A stretch of DNA of 40,484 nucleotides from an uncultured Flaviramulus sp. (GTDB lineage Bacteria; Bacteroidota; Bacteroidia; Flavobacteriales; Flavobacteriaceae). Of this stretch, positions 25,983 through 33,966 are shown piece by piece (the stretch's first letter is position 1; each line of letters opens with the position of its first letter). Location of the stretch: positions 1 to 40,484 of the forward strand of contig CANKVS010000037.1 of assembly GCA_947487155.1 (NCBI GenBank). The letters are read 5' to 3'. Made by a program: the position numbers and the translations under genes. Below the pieces are notes generated by a model that searched no databases, had not been told where the DNA came from, and worked only from the letters and a program-made list of their open reading frames with translations.

Positions 25983-26045
25983 TAATAAATGAAATTTGAT
26001 TTTCAATAAGATGAAAAAGGTATTTCACTGTAGTAATTTTGAAAT

Positions 26046-26702
26046 ATGATAGATTTAAAACTTCTAGAACATTTAGAAACATACCTTTCAGAAAACAGAA
26101 AACAACGTTTTAATACGGTGTTATCGCAACGCACAAATCATTTTACGGTAGCGACCGAAGATGTGTATCAACTTCATAATACAAGTGCAGTTATTAGAAG
26201 CTGTGATGTATTTGGTATACAAGAAGTTAATATTGTAGAAGAACAAAACTCAAAACGTATAGATAGAGAAATAGCTATGGGCGCTCAAAAATGGGTGGAT
26301 GTAAATAGGTTTCATTCTGTAAAAACGTGTATAAAAAAGTTAAAACAAAAGGGCTATCAAATAGTAGCTACAACACCTCATAACAATGATGGCTTGCTTG
26401 ATACGTTTGATGTTACAAAAAAATCCTGTTTTTTCTTCGGAAGAGAAACCGATGGCTTATCTCCAGATGTTATAGAAGAAGCCGATTGCTTTTTAAAAAT
26501 ACCAATGGTTGGTTTTACCGAAAGTTTAAATATTTCAGTATCCGCAGCAATTATTTTACAGCATGTTACTACTAAGCTTAAACAAAGCAATGTAAATTGG
26601 CAATTAACTGATGATGAGGTACTTACAAAACGATTGGATTGGTGTAAAAAGACTGTTAAAAGTTATGATGAGATTGTAGAGCGTTTTTATACCCAACAAT
26701 AA
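26046..26702 (+). CDS. trmH: tRNA (guanosine-2'-O-)-methyltransferase, TrmH type
   Basis: A SPOUT-class methyltransferase of 218 aa that modifies the ribose of a guanosine, in TrmH position 18 of tRNA. The three SpoU motifs are present in order: NTSAVIRSCDVFGIQEV (motif 1), FFFGRETDGLSPDVIEEAD (motif 2) and MVGFTESLNISVSAAIIL (motif 3), the trefoil-knot SAM site. Length matches E. coli TrmH. Its stop codon is 8 bp from the end of the convergent gene at 26711. Confidence 0.9.
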   Translation: MIDLKLLEHLETYLSENRKQRFNTVLSQRTNHFTVATEDVYQLHNTSAVIRSCDVFGIQEVNIVEEQNSKRIDREIAMGAQKWVDVNRFHSVKTCIKKLKQKGYQIVATTPHNNDGLLDTFDVTKKSCFFFGRETDGLSPDVIEEADCFLKIPMVGFTESLNISVSAAIILQHVTTKLKQSNVNWQLTDDEVLTKRLDWCKKTVKSYDEIVERFYTQQ

Positions 26703-26710
26703 TTTTAAGT

Positions 26711-27457
26711 TTATTCTTTTTTGTTTTCCGATAGGATAACTAAAAATTCTTGACTGTAATTAACTAGTTTATCTAAAAGTAAAAATTGGTTGTCTTTTAA
26801 GAGTAAGTTTTGGTTAATGCCTTTAGCATCACAATAATCAAAAAACAAAGATTTGTATTCTTTAGGTATTTTTAATTCATTGGTTAATAATTTATTAGTA
26901 AAAAAGCTGTTATTAGAAAATAAAGAATCAAGTTCCTTGTAGGTCATTGTTATAATTGGTGTTGGCTTCGTTTTTTTACTTTTAAAAAGTTTTCCAATTA
27001 ACGATGCTATTTTTACGAAATCTAAGTTGCCACTGGGTGGTGGTTTATATAAATAAGGCCGCTCTTTCATATCATTTTCTATTTGCAACCCAAAGTTGTC
27101 TTTATACTGTTTTGCAATAAACACTTTCTCTTTCGGGTTATTTGTTATCATAACTTCGTCTAAATCGTTTACAGCTTTTTTCAATTCTATAACAAGCGTA
27201 TTGCTAAAATGGGCTTTATTAAGTTTTAAAGTTTGCTGTTTATGAAAAAGAGAATAAAATATGATGGTATCATTAACGGAAGCTTCAATTTTAAAATCAC
27301 CTTTATCATTGGTATGTCTTATAATAGCCTTGCTGATGTTATAAATAGTAGCACCTTTTACTGTAGATTCTTCATCATAAATCTTACCAACTAATTCTTG
27401 TGATACCATTGAAAAAGGAATTAAGAAAAGGAGTAAGACTTTTAGTTTATACCTCAT
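26711..27457 (-). CDS. Secreted CarboxypepD_reg-like protein with helical tail
   Basis: A 248-aa exported protein with a Sec signal (MRYKLKVLLLFLIPFSMVSQ), then a CarboxypepD_reg-like beta-sandwich (about residues 22-95: VGKIYDEESTVKGATIYNIS, DKGDFKIEA), then a mostly helical C-terminal half. The tail FFDYCDAKGINQNLLLKDNQ resembles the tail of the protein at 28628 (SQCNYSKGFIQTANDLQILD), so the two are likely paralogs. It starts 1 bp after the stop of the gene at 27459 and is co-transcribed with it. The family is typical of Bacteroidota; the role is unknown. There is no TonB-dependent receptor domain. Confidence 0.75.
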   Translation of the reverse strand: MRYKLKVLLLFLIPFSMVSQELVGKIYDEESTVKGATIYNISKAIIRHTNDKGDFKIEASVNDTIIFYSLFHKQQTLKLNKAHFSNTLVIELKKAVNDLDEVMITNNPKEKVFIAKQYKDNFGLQIENDMKERPYLYKPPPSGNLDFVKIASLIGKLFKSKKTKPTPIITMTYKELDSLFSNNSFFTNKLLTNELKIPKEYKSLFFDYCDAKGINQNLLLKDNQFLLLDKLVNYSQEFLVILSENKKE

Positions 27458-27458
27458 T

Positions 27459-28277
27459 TCAATATTCTATTTCAACATTAATGGTTGATGCGCCTTGGAG
27501 TTTATCCCATTTTCCCTGACTGTGTCTTCTTATATATCCTTTTCCTTTAGTTAAGATACAACCTAAATATACTTCTAATTGTTTGTTAAAATCAGGAATA
27601 AACTCAACACCAATAAAAAAATCCTCTTCTATATAAATATTATTTTTTGTTAAGTCTACTTTAATCCAACCAGGTTTAATTTGTTTTTTCTGAATTATGT
27701 TTTCAAAAATTATTTTGTCACCTGGAGCATTGTCCACATTTTTGTAAAAGTTTATTCTAATAAAACTACTATCAGATTTAAACCCTCTTCTTAAATACAT
27801 ATTTACGTATTTTACTTTAACAGTTTTATCAGGAATATGTATTCTTTGAGCATTCTCTATAATGTCGTTATCTTTTGAAATAGCACCTAGCCATAATAAT
27901 GGATTATAGCTTTTAACACCAGTTTTTCTGTATTTTTTCTTTTTGTTTGAAATGACTACTTCTTCGAGTTTGTTAGTTTTAGGTTTAAGAAATATGGTTA
28001 AGTTATTATCATTTTTAATTGGTGTTTTAATGGTATGATAATTTATATGACTTATCGTTAAGCTATCCTTTTGAAATTTTTCTAACAGCATTAATGTAAA
28101 GACTCCATTTATATTTGTAATAGTTCCTTTATTTTTATTTAGAATTCCAATGTTTACAAATTCAATAGGAGCATTAGTTATAGCATCTAACATAATTCCT
28201 TTCATTTTAATGTTTTGAGAAGTAGCTTGAAAGTTTAAACATTGAAATATTAAAAGAATAAATACAAAGTTTTTCAT
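27459..28277 (-). CDS. Secreted CarboxypepD_reg-like protein
   Basis: A 272-aa exported protein with signal peptide MKNFVFILLIFQCLNFQATS and an N-terminal CarboxypepD_reg-like domain (IMLDAITNAPIEFVNIGILN … GTITNINGVFTL) followed by LEEVVISNKKKK, the usual link to a plug domain, but no receptor barrel follows. The C-terminal about 120 residues form a strand-rich domain (VKVKYVNMYLRRGFKSDSSF to the end), reminiscent of a jelly-roll. It is the first gene of a two-gene operon with the gene at 26711. The role is unknown. Confidence 0.72.
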   Translation of the reverse strand: MKNFVFILLIFQCLNFQATSQNIKMKGIMLDAITNAPIEFVNIGILNKNKGTITNINGVFTLMLLEKFQKDSLTISHINYHTIKTPIKNDNNLTIFLKPKTNKLEEVVISNKKKKYRKTGVKSYNPLLWLGAISKDNDIIENAQRIHIPDKTVKVKYVNMYLRRGFKSDSSFIRINFYKNVDNAPGDKIIFENIIQKKQIKPGWIKVDLTKNNIYIEEDFFIGVEFIPDFNKQLEVYLGCILTKGKGYIRRHSQGKWDKLQGASTINVEIEY

Positions 28278-28395
28278 TTTTTTGTTATACAGTTTAGTTT
28301 TTCAAATTAAAATAATATCATATTTAAAAACTTACAGTTTAAGAGACTTTAACAAGCGTATTAATTAAAAATTAACAGTATAGTACTGATACTTA

Positions 28396-28554
28396 TACCA
28401 TTTCTCATCTGAAATGACCGTAGTAAATCACTCTTTTTCCTTTCTATTTCAATATAAAAAGAAACCGTAACTTAGGCTATGCCTTATTTTTCTGTTTTCT
28501 ATAAAGAAAAAAATCATCAATTTCTTTTACAGTAATTTCAAACAAGAAATGGTA
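28396..28554. mobile_element. MITE-like element, 159 bp
   Basis: The ends TACCATTTCT (28396-28405) and AGAAATGGTA (28545-28554) are perfect 10-bp inverse complements, and both sides are flanked by TTA, which could be a 3-bp target duplication. The interior is non-coding. The structure fits a miniature inverted-repeat element mobilised in trans. No transposase is visible in this window. Confidence 0.55.
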
Positions 28555-28572
28555 TTAGATTTTTGGAATAAA

Positions 28573-28605
28573 AAAAGAGGAAACAACTGTTTTGTTTCCT
28601 CTTTT
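28573..28605. terminator. Strong bidirectional terminator
   Basis: AAAAGAGGAAACAA (28573-28586) pairs perfectly with TTGTTTCCTCTTTT (28592-28605) around a 5-nt loop. It lies just past the stop of the gene at 28628 on the minus strand. Confidence 0.85.
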
Positions 28606-28627
28606 AGCTATGTGGTGCGAATTAAGT

Positions 28628-29404
28628 TTAAAGGCGTTTGCTTCTTCCTCTACTTAATAATTTATATTCTTCGTAACATTCGCTAATGGCATCAAGTATT
28701 TGCAAGTCGTTAGCAGTTTGTATAAACCCTTTAGAGTAATTACATTGGCTTACTATTTCATCTAAATCTACACGATCTACTTGTAATAATACAGTAAGCA
28801 TTTCTCTATCAAATCGTGATGATAGTAAGTTTCTAATTTCATCATCCTGTTTCATCTTTTTAAGCTTACGTAACTCGTTTGGTTTTTTACCAAACATACG
28901 ATATAAGAAATCGGCAGGATTAAAAATAGAACCTAATATTTTAGTAACTGCCGTAGGTTTTCCTGCCTCGTAACCTGTACTAGGTAAGCCAGAAATACTA
29001 TACCGGTAGTTTTGATTATTTGCAGGCACTTGCTTGATGTCAACCTCAAGATACCCTGTAAGTTTTAATTGATTTACAACAACGGGTTCTAAAGCTAAGG
29101 CTAATTCAGTTAGGTTAATTTTAGAGCTTCCGTATTTTAACCAATCGTTAGTAACTTTAACTTTAATAGATTTAAAACCTAAATAAGAAAAATGAAGTGT
29201 ATCGTTTGCTTTTGCCGAAATTTCAAATTCACCTTTATTATTAGTTGTTGTGCCAATAACTTGGTTTAGGTTAACAATGTTAACACTTTCAAGAGCTTTA
29301 TCATTCGAACCATTAACTACAACTCCTATTACTTTATCTGTATCTTGTGCAAAACAAAATGCAGATGTTAATATAAAAGCAAAAAGTAATAGGTGGTTTT
29401 TCAT
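28628..29404 (-). CDS. Secreted CarboxypepD_reg-like protein with helical tail
   Basis: A 258-aa exported protein. Signal peptide MKNHLLLFAFILTSAFCFAQ is followed by a CarboxypepD_reg-like domain (VIGVVVNGSNDKALESVNIV … TTNNKGEFEISA, LHFSYLGFKSIKV), a middle segment with LEPVVVNQLKLTGYL, and a charged helical tail rich in Lys and Arg (FGKKPNELRKLKKMKQDDE, ending RGRSKRL). Architecture and tail match the protein at 26711. It stands downstream of the DEAD-box helicase in the same orientation but about 170 bp apart, so separate transcription is possible. The function is unknown. Confidence 0.75.
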   Translation of the reverse strand: MKNHLLLFAFILTSAFCFAQDTDKVIGVVVNGSNDKALESVNIVNLNQVIGTTTNNKGEFEISAKANDTLHFSYLGFKSIKVKVTNDWLKYGSSKINLTELALALEPVVVNQLKLTGYLEVDIKQVPANNQNYRYSISGLPSTGYEAGKPTAVTKILGSIFNPADFLYRMFGKKPNELRKLKKMKQDDEIRNLLSSRFDREMLTVLLQVDRVDLDEIVSQCNYSKGFIQTANDLQILDAISECYEEYKLLSRGRSKRL

Positions 29405-29572
29405 ATAAAATAAATTATCTCTTTAACAGGTTATAAAAGTACTAAACAAAACAACAAAATATGTCGCTGTGTTATTTTTTGACTTAAAATTAACACATCT
29501 ACTTACCAATAAACAGGAAAGTTTAAAACTAAATTACTAATTAAAACGCTGTATTTATAATTTAATTTTTAA

Positions 29573-31384
29573 TTAACGTCTAGAACGCCTTGGTCTTGAC
29601 ATGTGCGAACCGCTAGATTTTGAATTAGATTCTGAACGTCTTGACCTATCAGAATTCGATTTAAAATCGCCAGAGCGTCGTCTCTCACTTTTGTTTCCAG
29701 AGTTACCTCTTCTGTCATCGCGTCTGCCACCGCCACGTTTGCCATCACGTCTTCCACCACCACCGCGGTTTTCAGATACTTCAACATTTACAAAGCGACC
29801 TTCATGTTTAAAGTCGGTAAAGAAAGCTAATACTTTCTCTTTTAATTCATTTTCAGTATTAAAAAATGAAAAACTGTCTTTTACTTCAACTTTAAAAACA
29901 TCATCTCTACCAAGTTGTAACTGTTCTTTTAAGAAGTCTTTTAACTTCATCCAATCAAAGCCATCTTTTCCACCTACATTTATGAAGTATCGTGTAGAGT
30001 TTTTGCTTCCGCCAAAATCGCGTCCACCCTCACGTCTGTCACCTCTATCAAAAGAGCCTTCAGCTATATTGAGGTTCTTAGATTTATTATAATAATTATA
30101 AAAACGTGTAAACTCAACGGAGAAGAATTTTTTAATTAGCTCATCTTTGGTTGAATCTTCAAACAATTCATTAATACTCGTTAAGTATTTATCAATTTCG
30201 TGGTTAACTTCGGTATTATGAATTTTATTAGCAAGTGACATTAATTGTACTTCGCAAATTTCCATTCCATCAGGAATGTCTTTTTTCTCGAATTGACGTT
30301 TAATAATACGCTCAATACTTTTTATTTTACGTACTTCACTTTTAGAAACAATCACCATAGAAACCCCCGTTTTTCCTGCACGACCTGTACGTCCAGAACG
30401 GTGTGTATAGGTTTCAATTTCGTCTGGTAATTGGTAATTTATAACGTGGGTAATATCGTCTACATCAATACCACGGGCAGCAACATCAGTAGCTACCAAC
30501 ATTTGTATTTGTTTTTTACGGAAAGAGGTCATAACCAAATCACGTTGGTTCTGACTTAAATCGCCATGTAATGCACCAGCGCTATAACCATCTTCAATAA
30601 GTTGCTCAGCTACTTTTTGGGTGTCGCGTTTTGTTCTACAAAAAACAACCGAAAAGATATCTGGGTTGGCATCACTCAAGCGTTTTAAGGCTTGGTAACG
30701 GTCTCTAGCATTTACTAAATAATATTCGTGAGAAACGGTACTTGTACTTTCATTTTTATTCCCAACAGTAATTTCCTGTGGATTATGCATGAATTTTTTA
30801 GCAATCGTTGCCACTTCTCTAGGCATAGTTGCCGAAAACAACCAGGTATTTTTATCATCAGGTGTGTGCGATAAAATATCGGTAATATCTTCTTTAAAGC
30901 CCATGTTTAACATTTCATCGGCTTCATCTAAAACAGAGTATTGTATTTTAGAAATATCAACCAAACGCCTGCTAATCATATCTTTCATACGCCCAGGTGT
31001 TGCCACAATAATTTGTGCACCACGTTTAACCTCACGTGCTTGGTCTGTAATGCTAGATCCGCCATAAATGGCCACTACGTTAAGTCCTTTGCAGTACTTA
31101 CCGTATTGTTTCATTTCGTTGGTAATTTGTAAACAAAGTTCGCGCGTTGGCGATAAAATAAGGCCTTGGGTAGTTCTGCTATCAACATCAATTTTTTCAA
31201 GCATCGGGAAACCAAAGGCTGCTGTTTTACCAGTTCCGGTTTGTGCTAATGCTACTAAATCGGTTTCCGATTCTAATAAAATGGGGATTGCTTTTTCTTG
31301 TACTTCACTTGGTTTTGTAAAACCTAAATCTGTAATAGCGTGTAATAGGTCGTCATTAAGACCTAATTCTTGGAATGTGCTCAT
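29573..31384 (-). CDS. DEAD-box RNA helicase with DbpA-type RNA-binding domain
   Basis: An ATP-dependent RNA helicase of 603 aa, likely acting in ribosome assembly, mRNA decay or cold adaptation. Motifs in order: Q-motif region at the N-terminus (FQELGL), AQTGTGKTAAF (I), PTRELCLQ (Ia), DEADEML (II), SATMPRE (III), and GRTGRAGKTG (VI). A DbpA-like RNA-binding fold covers about residues 440-530 (TRYFINVGGKDGFDW). The tail after about 535 is a low-complexity Arg/Gly/Ser stretch with RGG-like units, typical of RNA chaperone activity. It resembles CshA/DeaD of Bacteroidota. The 5' leader contains small hairpins (31408-31425, 31488-31504). Confidence 0.93.
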   Translation of the reverse strand: MSTFQELGLNDDLLHAITDLGFTKPSEVQEKAIPILLESETDLVALAQTGTGKTAAFGFPMLEKIDVDSRTTQGLILSPTRELCLQITNEMKQYGKYCKGLNVVAIYGGSSITDQAREVKRGAQIIVATPGRMKDMISRRLVDISKIQYSVLDEADEMLNMGFKEDITDILSHTPDDKNTWLFSATMPREVATIAKKFMHNPQEITVGNKNESTSTVSHEYYLVNARDRYQALKRLSDANPDIFSVVFCRTKRDTQKVAEQLIEDGYSAGALHGDLSQNQRDLVMTSFRKKQIQMLVATDVAARGIDVDDITHVINYQLPDEIETYTHRSGRTGRAGKTGVSMVIVSKSEVRKIKSIERIIKRQFEKKDIPDGMEICEVQLMSLANKIHNTEVNHEIDKYLTSINELFEDSTKDELIKKFFSVEFTRFYNYYNKSKNLNIAEGSFDRGDRREGGRDFGGSKNSTRYFINVGGKDGFDWMKLKDFLKEQLQLGRDDVFKVEVKDSFSFFNTENELKEKVLAFFTDFKHEGRFVNVEVSENRGGGGRRDGKRGGGRRDDRRGNSGNKSERRRSGDFKSNSDRSRRSESNSKSSGSHMSRPRRSRR

Positions 31385-31535
31385 TCTTGTATAAGTATTC
31401 GATTATGTTATGTAGTGTTACATAAAGAAGCGAATCGACATACTTAACCTTAAACTTCTAGTAACACACCCTCACTCTGAGGAATTTAACTCATTTTCTG
31501 AGTTTCAAGCGGCAAAGATACACTATTTTTATTTG

Positions 31536-31557
31536 TCATTCCTGCGAAGGCAGGAAT
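31536..31557. repeat. Short REP hairpin
   Basis: ATTCCTGC (31538-31545) and GCAGGAAT (31550-31557) form a perfect 8-bp stem with a GAAG loop, preceded by GTC. It is a compact member of the GTCATTCC repeat family. Confidence 0.65.
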
Positions 31558-31594
31558 CTTATTAATTGAATCTAGCATTTAAATTTTTAAGTTT

Positions 31595-31685
31595 TTTGGC
31601 GTTACCCACAAGGGGTCGGGCTTTCCGTTACAAGTCCTCGCTCATGCTTCGCTGTGGGCTTTTCACTGCAATCCCTAATGCGCTT
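31595..31685. repeat. GGCGTTACCC-type dispersed repeat
   Basis: Relatively GC-rich sequence (ACAAGGGGTCGGGCTTTCCG, then CGCTGTGGGCTTTTCACTGC) contrasts with the AT-rich surroundings. I recognise the word pattern as a dispersed flavobacterial intergenic repeat. The ends (GGCGTTA / TAATGCGC) are loosely inverse. Only one copy is in this window, so the call rests on recognition. Confidence 0.45.
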
Positions 31686-31695
31686 ATCTGCCAAG

Positions 31696-31730
31696 GTCAT
31701 TGCGAAGGAGGAACGACTGTGGCAATCTGT
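31696..31730. repeat. GTCATTGCGA-type element, partial
   Basis: GTCATTGCGAAGGAGGAACG followed by ACTGTGGCAATCTGT is the left half of the element seen complete at 15878-15949. The right arm is absent. Confidence 0.6.
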
Positions 31731-31836
31731 ATTAATATGAAGTTTTTTTGTTTTTGGAGAGGTTTGTTTAGCGGTCTAGTATAACCGTCAGTTACGGGGT
31801 AAATTAGCAATCATTTTCGGTTTGGCTCTGGTTTTT

Positions 31837-31881
31837 GCAATTCCGAGTGGATTCGGACATAATCGAATCCGCCGTAATTGC
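31837..31881. repeat. Large imperfect hairpin, cassette-boundary-like
   Basis: The arms at 31837-31855 and 31864-31881 pair with a perfect inner GGATTCG / CGAATCC and an outer GCAATTCCG / CGTAATTGC (one mismatch). It lies just past the stop of the gene at 31926 on the minus strand, within a block of about 120 bp bounded by GTATAACC and GTTAGTAATAG. Confidence 0.5.
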
Positions 31882-31925
31882 AGATACATTGTTAGTAATA
31901 GTAATTTTTCATTCGGTAACATTAG

Positions 31926-32459
31926 TTACCAATTTGAAATATGAATCTTAATCCAATGCGTGTAATCGTTATCCTTATTATCATTACTAAAATGTCTAGT
32001 AGTAAAATTATTTTCTAAAGAAACACGACATTCATTCGAATTTTTTAAAGTTACTTTAATATTATTCATAGTAGAATTACTATTGTCATCAATACTGGCT
32101 TCGTGAATTAAAATATACTCATTAAATAAAAAATCATTTTTAAATTTCTTGTAAGCTGTATTTTTCAGTGTTTCAACTCCAATAAATGAATACCATATTT
32201 GAACTTGGGTTTTATCATACTCTAGTCTTTCAATCCATTCATCAGTCTGTTCTTTTCTGAATTTTTTACTGTAGTATAACTTATCATCTACTGGATGTTC
32301 TATTGTATTTTCTAGAACAAATCCTTTTTCACCAATTTTTTTCTCAAAATCTGAGTTGTCTATGCTTACAAAGTAATTTAGGTCATAACTGGAAATACTC
32401 TGACAAAAGCCAATATTGCTTATTAATAGTAATATAATAACTATTTTTTTCATTTTCAT
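31926..32459 (-). CDS. Small secreted protein of unknown function
   Basis: A 177-aa protein with Sec signal MKMKKIVIILLLISNIGFCQ and a mature part rich in Lys, Asn and aromatic residues. I do not recognise the family. The chain looks like a compact alpha/beta domain with no clear catalytic motif; both mature cysteines are absent or isolated. It is a single gene between the M48 protease and a repeat block containing a large hairpin, so it may be an accessory gene carried with that element. Confidence 0.65.
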   Translation of the reverse strand: MKMKKIVIILLLISNIGFCQSISSYDLNYFVSIDNSDFEKKIGEKGFVLENTIEHPVDDKLYYSKKFRKEQTDEWIERLEYDKTQVQIWYSFIGVETLKNTAYKKFKNDFLFNEYILIHEASIDDNSNSTMNNIKVTLKNSNECRVSLENNFTTRHFSNDNKDNDYTHWIKIHISNW

Positions 32460-32646
32460 TGTGTTGAATTATTGAATCAAGGTTTGTGGCTTTTATTATT
32501 GCCAATGCAAAGACAAAGTTCCATCTTTAATATTGAAACAAGTTCAGTACAGGTGAACTTTATCGGTTGTTAAACGAAATTAGTTAATTTTTCTGACAAA
32601 GTCAAGGTAAGAAAAAAACTATTTTGCAACTTTGCTTAATAAAAAA

Positions 32647-33879
32647 TTACTTCCTCAAATTCTTAATCCGCTCCAAAAGTGTAGGATGCGAATAATGCAT
32701 AAACACATAAGCAGGATGTGGCGTTAAGTTACTCAAACTATTTTTAGAAAGCTTTTTTAAAGAAGTAATTAGAGGCTCCGCTTTATAGGTGTTTTTAGCA
32801 TAATCATCCGCTTGATATTCAAATTTTCTTGAGAATACATTCATAATCAATCCTGTAATTTCAGAAATAGGAGAGTAGAGTAACCCGAAAGCAATCAATC
32901 CAATATGAAAACTTGGAATTTCAACTCCTAAAGCATTTGATAATAGTGGATTAGAAATGAATAATGATAAAATATATAGCGTTAAACCCGTTAATAAAAT
33001 AGAAGCAAATAAATTAAAAATAATATGTTTCTTTTTGTAATGTCCAACTTCGTGTGCTAACACTGCAATAATTTCATCTTCATCTAAATCATTAATTAAA
33101 GTATCATAAAGGGTGACGCGCTTTTCACTACCAAACCCAGAGAAATAAGCATTAGCCTTGGTGCTTCGTTTAGAGCCATCAATTACAAATATTTTATCTA
33201 ATTTAAAACCAACTGTTTTTGCATAAGCAGCTATTTTGTCTCTTAAGTTTCCATCTTCTAAAGGCGTTTGCTTATTAAATAAAGGCACAATAAGTTTAGA
33301 ATAAAACATATTCATAAACAACGTAAAAATAGCAACAAGTCCCCAAGCATATAGCCAAAAGTTAGTTCCTGTAACTTGATAGAACCAAATAATTAGTGCT
33401 AAAATACCGCCTCCTAAAATGGCCATCATTAACCACCCTTTAACCTTATCAATAAAAAATAATTTTTTAGTGGTTTTATTAAATCCAAATTTTTCTTCAA
33501 TAACAAAGGTACTGTAATACGAAAAAGGTGTCGTTAAAATATCGCTTCCAATCATAATAATTCCGAAGAAAATTAAAGCAATTAAAATGGGGTTGTCGCT
33601 ATAAGTTCTAGCAATGTTATCTACAAATTCAAAGCCATCAAAAAACAGAAAACCTAACGTTAAAATAATTGAAAATGTAGATGTTATAATGCCAAACTTA
33701 TAATTTGTGGCTTTGTAATTTTGCGATTTTTTGTATTCAGTGTCATCATAAACATCTTGAAGATCCTTTGGAAGTGCATCATTAAAATGTTTTGCATTTA
33801 AAGCATCCAAGATTTTATCAACTATAAAATTGATTATAATGATACTGATGATGATATAAAAAAGTGTATTTGCTGTCAT
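32647..33879 (-). CDS. M48 family zinc metalloprotease (Ste24/CAAX type)
   Basis: An integral-membrane protease of 410 aa. The zinc motif is HEVGH at residues 276-280 in VLAHEVGHYKKKH, and a later glutamate in EYQADDYA completes the site. Several hydrophobic segments precede the motif and two follow it, as in Ste24-type enzymes. DGSKRSTKANAYFSGFG upstream of the motif is characteristic. In bacteria it probably degrades misfolded membrane proteins rather than prenylated ones. It lies 87 bp downstream of the SpoU gene in the same orientation. Confidence 0.9.
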   Translation of the reverse strand: MTANTLFYIIISIIIINFIVDKILDALNAKHFNDALPKDLQDVYDDTEYKKSQNYKATNYKFGIITSTFSIILTLGFLFFDGFEFVDNIARTYSDNPILIALIFFGIIMIGSDILTTPFSYYSTFVIEEKFGFNKTTKKLFFIDKVKGWLMMAILGGGILALIIWFYQVTGTNFWLYAWGLVAIFTLFMNMFYSKLIVPLFNKQTPLEDGNLRDKIAAYAKTVGFKLDKIFVIDGSKRSTKANAYFSGFGSEKRVTLYDTLINDLDEDEIIAVLAHEVGHYKKKHIIFNLFASILLTGLTLYILSLFISNPLLSNALGVEIPSFHIGLIAFGLLYSPISEITGLIMNVFSRKFEYQADDYAKNTYKAEPLITSLKKLSKNSLSNLTPHPAYVFMHYSHPTLLERIKNLRK

Positions 33880-33966
33880 AAAAAATAAAATTCCAATGTT
33901 AAAATTCTAAATTCCAATACATGCTAATTTTGGAATTTAGCTTTTGTTTTTTGTGATTTGAGATTT

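Larger units (their letters stand above)
28278..28627. other. Gene-free stretch with a MITE-like element
   Basis: About 350 bp without a gene. It contains the MITE-like element at 28396-28554 and the terminator at 28573-28605. The first about 110 bp show nothing recognisable. Confidence 0.5.
31385..31925. other. Gene-free repeat-rich stretch
   Basis: About 540 bp upstream of the helicase with no supported gene. It holds the helicase leader hairpins, a short GTCATTCCTG-type hairpin, a longer GGCGTTACCC-type dispersed repeat, a GTCATTGCGA-type element and a large cassette-boundary-like hairpin. A short open frame at 31566-31784 is made of repeat sequence and is not counted as a gene. Confidence 0.6.

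Noticed and set aside
29601..30092. Open frame of 163 codons antisense to the helicase tail
   Set aside because: It mirrors the Arg/Gly-rich low-complexity tail; the minus-strand helicase is the real gene.
31566..31784. Open frame of 72 codons on the plus strand
   Set aside because: It is composed of dispersed repeat sequence and has no protein-like features.
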